Below are positions 25,086-36,631 of a stretch of DNA of 38,211 nt, one piece after another. Numbering within the stretch: position 1 is the stretch's first letter; each line of letters begins with the position of its first letter. The notes below the pieces were generated by a model. It was not told the DNA's origin. It ran no database searches and was given only the letters and a program-made list of their open reading frames with translations. Made by a program: the position numbers and the translations under genes. The DNA is from Tissierellia bacterium (GTDB lineage Bacteria > Bacillota > Clostridia > Tissierellales > Peptoniphilaceae), in NCBI GenBank assembly GCA_012519495.1, contig JAAYQA010000078.1, forward strand, positions 1-38,211, read 5' to 3'.

Positions 25086-26141
25086 TTATCGATTTCTGTT
25101 GACGCGAATGACAATACGGCGATAGGGTTCCTGTCCTTCCGACACCGTATGCACACCGTCCATTTTTTGTAATTCCGAGTGGATAATGCGTCGTTCATAC
25201 GGATTCATCGGTTCCAGACGCATATTCCGATTGGACCGCATCACCTTTTCCGCCGAGCGGACCGCAAGCTGTCGCAAGGAATCATCTCTTTTTTTGCGAT
25301 ATTCGTTGATATCCACAACGACTTTGCGATATCCGGTGTCTTTTTTATGCGATGCCAGGGTAATGAGATACTGCATGGCATCCAAGGTTTCGCCGCGGCG
25401 ACCGATCACCAGACCTGCTTTGTTGTCGGGGATATCCGAAACATGCAAATGCAGGATCTGACCCTGTTTTTCCGCCTTGATCACAGGTTGCAGGTCCATC
25501 GCTTCCAGCATCTGGCGAAGCAGGATCACCGACGGTTCGCCTTCTGCCTCAATCTCTACAACGGCTTCTTCGGTTTCAATATCCAGTCGTACCGGTACGG
25601 GTTTTCCCACCGCGGTTTTTTCTTTCGGAATTTCCCGGTTTTGTTCCTGCTTAACTTCTTTTGTTTCTTCTGCAAACGGCGGAATCTCTTTTTCTTTGTC
25701 TGCTTCTTTTATTTCCGGTTTTTGCTTACTCTCCGGTGTCGGAACAGGTGTTTCTTCCGTTTTGCGTTCCGTCTTTTTTTCATCCCGCTCTACTTTTTTT
25801 TCTGCCGTTTTTACAGGTTCCCGTTTAGGTTCCTCTTTTGTGCGATCTCTTTTTGTTTCTTTTTTTGTTTCTTTCGCTTTTTCTTTTTTCGGCTGTCTGC
25901 GTTCCGTCGTTTCTTCCTTGCTGACATACGGTAAACGCAAATCGCGCAGGATCTCTTCTTTTACATTATCTTCTACCGAGACGCGCACCACCGCATCTTT
26001 TGAACCGAACAGGCCAAAAAGACCGCGGGCCGGTTCTTCCAAAACATCGATCGTCGCTTCATCCCGGTTTGCTCGCAATTCCTGTAAAGCCGCCTGCACA
26101 GCTTCTTCGACCGTGCGGGCCGTTTTTATCACCGATTTCAT
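25086..26141 (-). CDS. jag: Jag/KhpB RNA-binding protein with extended charged linker
   Basis: A 351-residue protein, clearly longer than the 200-odd residues of Bacillus Jag. The Jag-N domain (1-58) has the hallmark GLFGLFGSK. Residues about 68-180 are a low-complexity Lys/Glu/Arg/Thr linker, almost without hydrophobic residues. Then come the KH domain with GxxG as IGRRGETLDAMQYL and the R3H domain with NPYERRIIHSELQ and final RRIVIRVNRNR. Binds RNA, works with KhpA in other Firmicutes, and is linked to cell elongation and division. Its ATG overlaps the yidC stop in an ATGA junction. Confidence 0.93.
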   Translation of the reverse strand: MKSVIKTARTVEEAVQAALQELRANRDEATIDVLEEPARGLFGLFGSKDAVVRVSVEDNVKEEILRDLRLPYVSKEETTERRQPKKEKAKETKKETKRDRTKEEPKREPVKTAEKKVERDEKKTERKTEETPVPTPESKQKPEIKEADKEKEIPPFAEETKEVKQEQNREIPKEKTAVGKPVPVRLDIETEEAVVEIEAEGEPSVILLRQMLEAMDLQPVIKAEKQGQILHLHVSDIPDNKAGLVIGRRGETLDAMQYLITLASHKKDTGYRKVVVDINEYRKKRDDSLRQLAVRSAEKVMRSNRNMRLEPMNPYERRIIHSELQKMDGVHTVSEGQEPYRRIVIRVNRNR

Positions 26142-26860
26142 TCGGTTCCTTCCTCTCTGACTTCATAAACGCGCTTGAATACGGTTCGCAGAAGAAGTTC
26201 GATTATATTTGAGGTTATCCAGTAAATAATAACCCCTGCGGATATGGTTCTGGCAAAAAAGAACATCATAATCGGCATCGCATACAGCATCATCGTCTGT
26301 GTTTGCGCCTGTGCCTGCGCCTGCTCTCCTTGCTGGGTATTCTGCATCGACAAGCGTGCCACCAGATACTGCGACGCCGCGTTGATCAAAGGCAGACCCC
26401 ATAGGATCTGGTCGGGAAATTCGATATTGGGAATCCAGAAAAAGTTCTTGGCAATATCTGCCGCCATCGCCGGATTATCAAAAATATACAAACCCGGTTC
26501 CCGCATAACGCCGAAAAAGGCAATGATGATAGGAAACTGGATCAGCAGGGGTAGGCATCCGCCCGCCGGATTATAGTTATGCTCCTTATAGAGTTCCTGG
26601 AGCTTCTTATTCATTATTTCCGGATTGTTTTTGTATTTCCGCTGCAATTCCTGCATCAGCGGCTGCATTTTTTGCATTTCCCGCTGCGAACGAATCTGCT
26701 TTAACGTTATAGGCAGCATGGCAAGCTTAAATATAATCGTGGTTATGATGATCGAAATCGCCAGATACGAGATCGACGCCGGTTCCTGCGGAAGGACCGA
26801 CGATACGAACTGGAAGACGACCCGAATCAGGCTGCCCAGTATATTACGCAATAAACTCAA
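26138..26860 (-). CDS. yidC: Membrane protein insertase YidC (SpoIIIJ/Oxa1 family)
   Basis: A 240-residue insertase with five predicted membrane segments and no large periplasmic domain, the Gram-positive form. The family motif after TM1 reads KLAMLPITLKQIRSQREMQK; next is the charged cytoplasmic hairpin (about 60-100) and YNPAGGCLPLLIQFPIIIAFF. The hydrophilic-groove position that is usually Arg (Arg73 in SpoIIIJ, within an IxxR...LPLT context) aligns with Lys45 here. The end is basic and charged. Inserts small membrane proteins with or after SecYEG. No clear lipobox cysteine is present at the N terminus. Confidence 0.94.
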   Translation of the reverse strand: MSLLRNILGSLIRVVFQFVSSVLPQEPASISYLAISIIITTIIFKLAMLPITLKQIRSQREMQKMQPLMQELQRKYKNNPEIMNKKLQELYKEHNYNPAGGCLPLLIQFPIIIAFFGVMREPGLYIFDNPAMAADIAKNFFWIPNIEFPDQILWGLPLINAASQYLVARLSMQNTQQGEQAQAQAQTQTMMLYAMPIMMFFFARTISAGVIIYWITSNIIELLLRTVFKRVYEVREEGTE

Positions 26861-26875
26861 ATTGCTTCCTCCGTG

Positions 26876-27088
26876 TTATTTGAGCGGATCGTATCCGCCT
26901 TTACCGAATGGATTGCACCGCAAAATCCGATATAAAGACAATCCGGTTGCCTTAAAAAAGCCGTACTTTTGATACGCCTGCATCGCATACGACGAGCAGG
27001 TGGGATAGAATCTGCATTTGTTTTGCCCCAGATAGCCGGATATATGCTTTTGATATGCTTTGATCACGCGAATCATGATCCGATTCAT
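26876..27088 (-). CDS. yidD: Membrane protein insertion efficiency factor YidD
   Basis: A 70-residue member of the YidD family with all hallmarks: IRVIKAYQKHISGYLG, the cysteine motif CRFYPTCSSYA, and the end RILRCNPFGKGGYDP. An amphipathic protein at the membrane that helps YidC substrates. Its ATG overlaps the rnpA stop (ATGA) and it lies 15 bp before yidC. Confidence 0.96.
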   Translation of the reverse strand: MNRIMIRVIKAYQKHISGYLGQNKCRFYPTCSSYAMQAYQKYGFFKATGLSLYRILRCNPFGKGGYDPLK

Positions 27089-27432
27089 TTCGGTTTTTTC
27101 TTTCCTTGCATACTTAAACGCAGGACATGAAGCAAGGACGATTCCAGTTGTTGATAGCTTAAATCGAGTGTGTTTTTTCTTGGAATCACAATCATGTCCA
27201 ACGGTTTTTTCAGCGCTTTTCGGTTTAGTCGGACAATTTCCCGCAATCGCCTCTTTAAACGATTTCTTGTTACGCTGTTTCCGGTTTTTTTGGTAATGGA
27301 AAAGCCGACCCTTGGACGGGATAGGGTATTGGGCCGCACAATCAGGATAAAATTCCGATTTCTGTATGATTTTCCCCTGGCATAGACTTTCTTAAAGTCC
27401 TGATTGCTGCGCAGCCGCAAATTCTTTTCCAT
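27085..27432 (-). CDS. rnpA: Ribonuclease P protein component
   Basis: A 115-residue basic protein with the family opening LRSNQDFKKVYARGKSYR and the RNR motif SVTRNRLKRRLREIVR (about 52-67), which contacts RNase P RNA. Usual length. It begins 16 bp after rpmH and overlaps yidD. Supports 5' processing of tRNA. Confidence 0.97.
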   Translation of the reverse strand: MEKNLRLRSNQDFKKVYARGKSYRNRNFILIVRPNTLSRPRVGFSITKKTGNSVTRNRLKRRLREIVRLNRKALKKPLDMIVIPRKNTLDLSYQQLESSLLHVLRLSMQGKKKPK

Positions 27433-27448
27433 TCCCTATGATCCTTTC

Positions 27449-27583
27449 TTAGGCGGAAAGTCTTTTTCTGCCTTTTTTTCTTCTTCTACTAAGAACCGCG
27501 CGACCGCTTCTGGTTTGCATTCTTTTACGGAAACCATGCAATTTGCTGCGTTTGCGACGACTCGGCTGAAAGGTACGTTTCAT
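27449..27583 (-). CDS. rpmH: 50S ribosomal protein L34
   Basis: A 44-residue, very basic protein read directly from the sequence. It begins [20 protein letters not shown] and ends [12 protein letters not shown], matching the L34 pattern throughout. GGAGGTG lies 8 bp before the ATG. First gene of the minus-strand arm leaving oriC, with a near-perfect promoter. Confidence 0.98.
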   Translation of the reverse strand: MKRTFQPSRRKRSKLHGFRKRMQTRSGRAVLSRRRKKGRKRLSA

Positions 27584-27633
27584 GGCATAACACCTCCGTT
27601 GTCTAAATCTCATTAATAAATGGACTATCCATC

Positions 27634-27662
27634 ATTATAGTTTTATACACAATGATTGTCAA
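27634..27662 (-). promoter_or_regulatory. Promoter of the rpmH operon
   Basis: Minus strand: perfect TTGACA (27657-27662), 17-bp spacer, perfect TATAAT (27634-27639). Confidence 0.93.
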
Positions 27663-27984
27663 ACCAAAAAGCCCTGTTCTTCGCATAACCGCGCACTTTT
27701 CGCACAGATTGTGGATAACTTGTTCCGTCGGTTCTGTTTTGGTATACTTAATGGTAGTGTTTCAATAAAAATCGCAAATATCCACAAAGCCTTGCCGTTC
27801 TCCTCTTTATGTGGACAAAGCTGTGTATGAACTGTGGATTTTACCCAAATGCCAGTTTGATTCCGCAAAAGGAGCGGGATTGGTGTGTGGACACAAAGTT
27901 ATCCACAAACTGTGGATATTTCTGTTTATAAAAAGGGCGAATCTTTCATATTTTTCGCAGAAATGCCCTTTGGAGGTGCATTTT
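27663..27984. other. oriC: oriC upstream part: DnaA-box cluster and dnaA leader
   Basis: The gap between rpmH and dnaA (27584-27984) has no gene. DnaA boxes: perfect TTATCCACA at 27899-27907 and, reversed, TGTGGATAA at 27710-27718. One-mismatch or weaker forms are at 27778-27786, 27810-27818, 27833-27841, 27886-27894 and 27911-27919. Two more lie just inside dnaA (28036-28044 perfect, 28058-28066 one mismatch). The pair 27899/27911 is an inverted repeat with a 3-bp gap. This is the box-rich half of a bipartite Firmicute origin. Confidence 0.9.
27720..27748 (+). promoter_or_regulatory. Probable dnaA promoter
   Basis: TTGTTC (27720-27725), 17-bp spacer, TATACT (27743-27748). A perfect DnaA box (27710-27718) abuts the -35, which fits autorepression by DnaA. 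The leader to the start codon is about 230 bases. Confidence 0.65.
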
Positions 27985-29313
27985 TTGACGCTTGACTCCC
28001 TTTGGGACCGAATCGACACAAAATTAAAAAAAGAGTTATCCACAATTTTTTATAATACGTGGATAACCCAATTGACGCCCCTTGCTTTTCAGGATGGGCT
28101 TTTTGTCTTGTCTGCACCCAATGCCTTTATCAAAAATATCATCGACGGACGCTATAAAGAACGGATCGGGGAACTTTTGACCGAAGAAACCGGTGCCCGG
28201 GTTCGCTTACTGGTAACAGAACCCGATGATCCGGCCTATGCGCAATATAAAGAGAAGAAAACCGTAGCCCCGCCAAAAAAAGAGCGTGACAAAGCACAAA
28301 AAGATCCGGCGCGCTATACCTTTTCGAATTTCGTACGCGGAAAAAGCAACGAATTAGCCTATGCCGGTTCACTGGCTGTGGCGGATCGGCCGGGAGCCGT
28401 CTATAATCCGCTTTTTCTGTACGGGGGCGTCGGATTGGGAAAAACCCATCTGATGAAGGCCTGTGCGGACGCCATACAGCAGAATTTTCCGAACTATAAG
28501 GTCGTCTATGTTCCGAGTGAACAGTTTACCAACGAACTGGTTGCTTCCATACAGGAAAACAAAAACGAAGAATTCCGCAGAAAATACCGCAGTCTCGACG
28601 TATTGATTATGGATGATATCCAGTTCATCGCGGGGAAAGAAGCTACCCAGGAAGAATTTTTCCATACCTTTAATGATCTGTACAATGCCAATAAGCAGAT
28701 TATCATGAGTTCCGACAAACCGCCGCATGAAATCCGTACATTGGAAGACCGGCTGCGTTCCCGTTTTGAAATGGGGCTGATCACAGATATCGGCGAACCG
28801 GATTATGAAACCCGTCTGGCTATCCTGCAAGAAAAGCTGACAGCCTATGCCATCCCGATCCCGGAGGACGTACTGCAGTATATTGCGACCAATATAAAAT
28901 CCAATGTCCGGGAATTGGAAGGGGCCTTAACCAAAGTAATTGCCCAGGCAAAAATCACACAGACCCCGGTTACCTTGGCCTCCGCACAAAATGCTTTGGA
29001 ACGCACCCTGGGACTCAGACCCAAAGAACCCATTACGGTGGAGCGCATTGTGGAATATGTGGCGCGGGAATATCAGATTACACCCCAGGATATCTATTCC
29101 AAAAACCGGAGCCGCAATATTGCCTATCCCCGGCAAATCTCCATGTATCTCTCCCGGGAGCTGACCGATCTTTCCCTGATAAAAATTGCCGGCCGTTTTG
29201 AAAAAGACCATTCCACGATCATTTACGGCATCGACAAAATAAAGAAAGATATGGAAGAAGACGAAAGCTTTGCCCGCCATATCCGCAATCTGCGTGGATA
29301 TCTTACGAAATAG
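27985..29313 (+). CDS. dnaA: Chromosomal replication initiator DnaA
   Basis: A 442-residue DnaA. The frame is open from further upstream, but the start is set at TTG 27985 because GGAGG (27972-27976) is well spaced and the protein then begins MTLDSLWDRI as in the family. Domain I is 1-80, a short charged linker 85-110, the AAA+ domain from about 111 with Walker A GGVGLGKT (147-154) and Walker B LIMDD (207-211), and domain IV ends with DHSTIIYGIDKI (from 408), which reads DnaA boxes. The short linker is typical of Firmicutes. TAG stop. Two DnaA boxes lie in its first 90 bp. Confidence 0.97.
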   Translation: MTLDSLWDRIDTKLKKELSTIFYNTWITQLTPLAFQDGLFVLSAPNAFIKNIIDGRYKERIGELLTEETGARVRLLVTEPDDPAYAQYKEKKTVAPPKKERDKAQKDPARYTFSNFVRGKSNELAYAGSLAVADRPGAVYNPLFLYGGVGLGKTHLMKACADAIQQNFPNYKVVYVPSEQFTNELVASIQENKNEEFRRKYRSLDVLIMDDIQFIAGKEATQEEFFHTFNDLYNANKQIIMSSDKPPHEIRTLEDRLRSRFEMGLITDIGEPDYETRLAILQEKLTAYAIPIPEDVLQYIATNIKSNVRELEGALTKVIAQAKITQTPVTLASAQNALERTLGLRPKEPITVERIVEYVAREYQITPQDIYSKNRSRNIAYPRQISMYLSRELTDLSLIKIAGRFEKDHSTIIYGIDKIKKDMEEDESFARHIRNLRGYLTK

Positions 29314-29446
29314 TGTGGAAATAAAGCATCTTTTCCACAATTCCATACACAGAATAAACAAGGATTTTATAAAGGAAAAACGGGCTATCCACTTTTCCAC
29401 AGCCCCTACTACTATTACTACTGTTTTATCTTGTTATTATTATAGG
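29314..29446 (+). other. oriC: oriC unwinding region with DnaA-trios
   Basis: Between dnaA and dnaN. DnaA-box-like TTTTCCACA at 29331-29339 and 29393-29401, with a weaker CTATCCACT at 29385-29393. Then GC-rich GCCCC (29402-29406), then CTA CTA CTA TTA CTA CTG (29406-29423), whose complement is a run of 3'-[G/A]AT-5' trios, then an AT-rich tract (29424-29446). This box, GC clamp, trio and AT-rich order is the basal unwinding system described in Bacillus subtilis, so this is probably where strands open. Confidence 0.88.
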
Positions 29447-29474
29447 CAAAATCCAAACATTGAAGGAGGAACGT

Positions 29475-30581
29475 ATGAAACTGACCATCGCACAAAAAGA
29501 GCTGCAAAAGCATATACAAATTGCCCAACGAGCTATCTCTCCCCGTAATACCGTACAAATCCTGGATGGGATATTATTTGAAGCGAAGGACGGAATGCTC
29601 CATTTATCCTCCACTGATTTGGAATTAGGGATCCGTACAGAAGTACCCTGTGAAATAGGGCAAGAAGGAAAAGCCGTCTTATCCGGCAATATGATAGGGA
29701 ATATTACGAGAAAACTGCCGCAGGATCTGGTTTATTTGGAAACAGAAGGCACCCAAACCGAGATTCGCTGCAAAAACTCGCAATTCCAGCTGGTAGGGTA
29801 TCAGCCGGAGGAATACCCCGAGCTGACACCGGTTACCGGAGAACCGCTGCTTTCTATCCCCGGCAAAGAATGGCGCACCGCCATCCGGCAAACCCTGTTT
29901 GCCACGAGTCAGGACGATACCAAACCGGTATTGCGGGGCGTTTTGTTTGATATGAAGGAAGACGGGGTTCATTTGGTGGCACTGGACGGTTTTCGGATTG
30001 CGCTGCGCAAAATGAATCTACCGACCGAACACCGCGGCAGCTATATTATTCCCGGAAGAACGCTGTCGGAAATCAATAAAATCACCGACGATGATCAGAT
30101 CGTCTCTTTGTTTGCCGACAAAGGCAATATGTCCTTTTCCTTCGGGGATACCATTGTCAATACGCGGCTTTTGGAAGGGCAGTTTATCCAGTATGAAACG
30201 CTTTTGCAGGCAGACAGCAGTGTCGTATTCGAAACCGGCAAGAAAGACCTGTACGATGCACTAGAACGCGCCTCCCTTTTGGCCGGGGAAGACCGGGCCA
30301 ATCTGATCAAACTCTATTTGTCGGATAATGCCTGTGCCATTACCTCCAATACGGAAATGGGACATGTCTTTGAAAATGTGGAAGGAAAACTGGAAGGAGA
30401 GCCATTGGAGATTGCTTTCAATGCGCGTTATCTGCTGGAAGGTGTGAAAGAAATTGCGGCAGATACCGTAACCCTCTCTTTCAGCACGCCGCTTAAACCG
30501 CTGTTGATCCGTCCTGTTTCGGAAGAAGAAGACTACACGTATCTGGTTTTACCGGTACGCCTGGGGCAGGAAGCCCGATGA
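29475..30581 (+). CDS. dnaN: DNA polymerase III beta subunit (sliding clamp)
   Basis: A 368-residue clamp. The ATG at 29475 follows GAAGGAGG; an in-frame TTG at 29460 precedes this site and is unlikely. The opening MKLTIAQKELQKHIQIAQRAIS and NTVQILDGILFEA, and the end SEEEDYTYLVLPVRL, are typical of DnaN; three repeated clamp folds of about 120 residues fit the length. Tethers the polymerase to DNA. Its TGA overlaps the start of the S4-domain gene. Confidence 0.97.
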   Translation: MKLTIAQKELQKHIQIAQRAISPRNTVQILDGILFEAKDGMLHLSSTDLELGIRTEVPCEIGQEGKAVLSGNMIGNITRKLPQDLVYLETEGTQTEIRCKNSQFQLVGYQPEEYPELTPVTGEPLLSIPGKEWRTAIRQTLFATSQDDTKPVLRGVLFDMKEDGVHLVALDGFRIALRKMNLPTEHRGSYIIPGRTLSEINKITDDDQIVSLFADKGNMSFSFGDTIVNTRLLEGQFIQYETLLQADSSVVFETGKKDLYDALERASLLAGEDRANLIKLYLSDNACAITSNTEMGHVFENVEGKLEGEPLEIAFNARYLLEGVKEIAADTVTLSFSTPLKPLLIRPVSEEEDYTYLVLPVRLGQEAR

Positions 30582-30786
30582 ATACCGTAGAGATCACAAC
30601 AGAAAGCATCCGACTGGATCAGGCGCTCAAACTGGCCGGTATAACCGGTACCGGAGGAGAAAGCAAGTATCTCATCCAGGAGGGGCTGGTATCAGTCAAT
30701 CAAGAAGAAGAGCTGCGGCGGGGCAGAAAGTTGCACGATAAAGACATCGTCGAGGTGCAGGGAGACGTCTTCCAAATTAAACGAGT

Positions 30787-30790
<4 letters not shown>
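30578..30790 (+). CDS. S4-domain RNA-binding protein (YaaA/RlbA type)
   Basis: A 70-residue protein consisting of one S4 RNA-binding domain: ESIRLDQALKLAGITGTGGESKYLIQ..G.V.VN pattern over residues 7-45. It is the small gene constantly found between dnaN and recF in Firmicutes (yaaA of Bacillus), linked to large ribosomal subunit assembly. Overlaps both neighbours by 4 bp, so translation of dnaN, this gene and recF is coupled. Confidence 0.93.
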
Positions 30791-33788
<2,998 letters not shown>

Positions 33789-33796
33789 GAGAGAAT

Positions 33797-36232
33797 ATGC
33801 AAGAACACACCGATATTATGCCTATTGCGATCGAGAGGGAAATGAAAAAGTCGTATCTCGACTACGCAATGAGTGTTATTGTGGCCCGGGCCTTACCCGA
33901 TGTCAGGGACGGCCTGAAGCCCGTACACAGAAGAATCCTTTGGGGAATGAACGAGCTGGGGCTCGCCCCCGACAAACCTTATCGTAAATCCGCCCGCCTG
34001 GTCGGGGATGTACTCGGTAAGTATCACCCCCACGGCGACACGGCCATTTATGATGCCGCCGTACGTCTGGCACAGGACTTCAACACGCGGTATCCTTTGA
34101 TCGACGGCCAGGGAAACTACGGCTCCATCGACGGAGACGGCGCGGCGGCCATGCGTTATACCGAGCTGCGCATGACCAAGCTCACCCAGGAAATGCTACG
34201 GGATATCAATAAAGAAACCGTAGATTTTCAGCCCAATTTCGACGAAAGAGAACAGGAACCGACGGTCCTGCCAGCGCGTTTCCCGAATCTTTTGGTGAAC
34301 GGATCCTCCGGGATTGCCGTGGGTATGGCCACCAATATGGCTCCCCACAATCTGAACGAAACCATCGACGGCTGCATTGCTTTTATCGACAATCCGGACA
34401 TTACCGTCCAGGACCTCATGAAGTTTATCAAAGGCCCCGATTTCCCTACGGGCGCCCATATTATGGGAAAACAGGGGATCATCGACGCCTATGAAACCGG
34501 GCGCGGCCGGGTGATAATGCGGGCTGTTGCCAATATAGAAGAACACAAGGGACGCTATTCGATTATCGTGACAGAAATCCCCTATCAGGTTAACAAATCG
34601 CGCCTGATCGAAAAAATGGCGGAACTGGTAAAAGAAAAACGGATCGACGGCATTTCCGATTTGCGCGACGAATCCAGCCGGGAAGGAATTCGCATCGTCA
34701 TCGAAGTCAAACGTGATGCCAATCCCAATATACTGCTGAACAATCTCTACAAATATACGCAGATGCAGCAAACCTTCGGCATTATCAATCTGGCGCTTGT
34801 CGACGGAGAACCAAGGGTGCTCTCCCTGCCGCAGCTGATCGCACATTATATCGATCATCAGGTGGAAGTGGTCACAAGAAGAACCCGCTTTGATCTGAAA
34901 CGGGCTGAAGCACGCGCGCATATTATCGAAGGCCTGCTGATTGCGATCGACAATATCGACGAAGTCATCCAAATTATCCGTGCGGCAAAAGACGATAAAG
35001 AAGCCAGTGAGCAATTGATTGCGCGTTTTCAACTGACGGAAGAACAAACCAAAGCTATTTTGGACATGCGTCTGCGCCGCCTGACGGGATTGGAAAAAGG
35101 CAAACTGGAAGCGGAATACCGGGAACTGACTGAACAGATTGCGTATTACCGTTCGCTTTTAGCCGACGAAGACAAGCTTCTGGGCGTTATCAAAGAAGAG
35201 CTGGAAGAAATCAAACGCGTACACGGTGACAAGCGCCGCACAAAAATCAAACCCGCCGCGCACGAGATCGACATCGAAGAATTAATCGAAAAAGAAGATG
35301 TTCTGATTACGCTGACAAAAGACGGCTATATCAAACGAACCCCGACCTCCGCCTATAAACTGCAGCACCGGGGCGGAAAAGGCATCCTGGGTATTTCTTC
35401 CCGTACCGATGATTTTGTGGAAACCCTGTTTGTGGCTTCGACCCACGACGATCTGGTTTTGTTTACCAACAAGGGAAAAGTCTACAAAATGAAAGCATAC
35501 GAAATTCCCGAAGGCAAGCGCACGGCGCGCGGGCAGAATATTGTGAATCTGCTCTCCTTAATGCCGGGGGAAGAAGTCAGTGCCGCATTCCGGATTGAAG
35601 AAAAGCTCGACAAAGACTCTTTCCTTATCTTCTCCACCAGAAAGGGCATACTCAAGAAGAGCAAACTGGAATTGTATCAGACGATCCGGCAAAAAGGACT
35701 CATCGCCATCCGTCTGGATGATAAAGATGAGCTGATTTCTGTACGGGTTTGCCAAAAAGAAGACCAGATCATACTGGTGTCCAAAAACGGTTATTCGATT
35801 CTTACTTCTGTAGACGGTGTACGCGCGATGGGACGTAATGCCCGCGGCGTGCGCGGCATGAATCTCGGCAGAGGTGATGAAGTCGTGTCCATGGATATTG
35901 TCGAAGATCATCGTACGCTATTGATCGTTTCGGAACTGGGCTATGGCAAACGAACGCCGATCAGTCAGTATACGGAACAAAAACGCGGCGGCAAAGGCGT
36001 CTACACCTACAAAGTAACCGAAAAGACCGGCCCTGTTGTCAGCGCAAAAATCGTGCAGGCCAATGACGAAATCATGATGATTTCCGTATCGGGCGATGTG
36101 ATCCGCATCAGCGCAGGGAGCATTTCATCCATGGGCAAACGGACATCCGGTGTCAAGCTGAAAGATATGCAAGACGAAAATGACCGGATCGCCGCGGTGG
36201 CAAAATATGTGGAAGATGTAGACGAATTATAG
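33797..36232 (+). CDS. gyrA: DNA gyrase subunit A
   Basis: An 811-residue Gyr[19 protein letters not shown] (31-48) opens the breakage-reunion domain and the active tyrosine is Tyr121 in [10 protein letters not shown]. In the quinolone region [10 protein letters not shown], Thr82 stands at the E. coli Ser83 position and Asp86 at Asp87. The C-terminal beta-pinwheel holds the GyrA box QHRGGKG (about 524-530) and a similar EQKRGGKG later on, which marks true gyrase rather than topoisomerase IV. It ends with a short acidic tail. GGAGAG precedes the ATG. Confidence 0.97.
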   Translation: MQEHTDIMPIAIEREMKKSYLDYAMSVIVARALPDVRDGLKPVHRRILWGMNELGLAPDKPYRKSARLVGDVLGKYHPHGDTAIYDAAVRLAQDFNTRYPLIDGQGNYGSIDGDGAAAMRYTELRMTKLTQEMLRDINKETVDFQPNFDEREQEPTVLPARFPNLLVNGSSGIAVGMATNMAPHNLNETIDGCIAFIDNPDITVQDLMKFIKGPDFPTGAHIMGKQGIIDAYETGRGRVIMRAVANIEEHKGRYSIIVTEIPYQVNKSRLIEKMAELVKEKRIDGISDLRDESSREGIRIVIEVKRDANPNILLNNLYKYTQMQQTFGIINLALVDGEPRVLSLPQLIAHYIDHQVEVVTRRTRFDLKRAEARAHIIEGLLIAIDNIDEVIQIIRAAKDDKEASEQLIARFQLTEEQTKAILDMRLRRLTGLEKGKLEAEYRELTEQIAYYRSLLADEDKLLGVIKEELEEIKRVHGDKRRTKIKPAAHEIDIEELIEKEDVLITLTKDGYIKRTPTSAYKLQHRGGKGILGISSRTDDFVETLFVASTHDDLVLFTNKGKVYKMKAYEIPEGKRTARGQNIVNLLSLMPGEEVSAAFRIEEKLDKDSFLIFSTRKGILKKSKLELYQTIRQKGLIAIRLDDKDELISVRVCQKEDQIILVSKNGYSILTSVDGVRAMGRNARGVRGMNLGRGDEVVSMDIVEDHRTLLIVSELGYGKRTPISQYTEQKRGGKGVYTYKVTEKTGPVVSAKIVQANDEIMMISVSGDVIRISAGSISSMGKRTSGVKLKDMQDENDRIAAVAKYVEDVDEL

Positions 36233-36235
36233 GAC

Positions 36236-36265
36236 TTGACACCTAACGTACAATAATAGTAGGGT
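36236..36265 (+). promoter_or_regulatory. Possible promoter of the sigma-factor cassette
   Basis: Perfect TTGACA at 36236-36241; the best -10 at 18 bp is only TAGGGT (36260-36265). The palindrome GGGTACCC (36262-36269) overlaps it. The GGGTA could instead belong to a SigB-like -10, but no fitting -35 was found. Gyrase read-through may also serve the cassette. Confidence 0.4.
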
Positions 36266-36307
36266 ACCCATTCATTGTAAGTTTTATGGAACGGAAAGGA
36301 AACGGGC

Positions 36308-36631
36308 ATGAACTTAACCATTCAAAAGCATTATGACACGGAAACCGGCGCGTGGCGTGTAACAGCCAAGGGAGATCTGGATATCTTTTCTTCCAATGTG
36401 TTTCGCGACGAAATGCTGGCAGCCTGGTCCGACGAAAAGTCCGATATTTATATCGACGGCGCGGATCTTGCTTATATCGACTCGACCGGGCTGGGCGCGT
36501 TTATCAGCCTGTATAACAAAATGAAACAGGACGGAAATGAAATCTATCTGGAGAATTTAAAACCCAATATCCAGAAACTGTTTGTGATTACAGACCTGGA
36601 CGAAGTCTTTCATATCGGGGCGCAACAATGA
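36308..36631 (+). CDS. STAS-domain anti-sigma factor antagonist (RsbV/SpoIIAA type)
   Basis: A 107-residue single STAS domain. The phosphorylation motif is YIDSTGLGAFI with Ser59 as the likely target; VTAKGDLDIFSSNVFRDEM (18-36) is the conserved first strand and loop, and NIQKLFVITDLDEVF the last helix. In partner switching the dephosphorylated antagonist binds the kinase and frees the sigma factor. GGAAAGGAAA serves as ribosome site. First of three genes; its TGA overlaps the kinase ATG. Confidence 0.93.
   Translation: MNLTIQKHYDTETGAWRVTAKGDLDIFSSNVFRDEMLAAWSDEKSDIYIDGADLAYIDSTGLGAFISLYNKMKQDGNEIYLENLKPNIQKLFVITDLDEVFHIGAQQ

Noticed and set aside
27811..27984. Longer dnaA reading frame beginning at 27811
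   Set aside because: The extra residues match nothing in DnaA and cover DnaA boxes; the ribosome site at 27972 and family N terminus point to 27985.
36244..36268. SigB-type autoregulatory promoter with GGGTA as -10
   Set aside because: No GTTTAA-like -35 lies 12-14 bp upstream; only the TTGACA further left is convincing.
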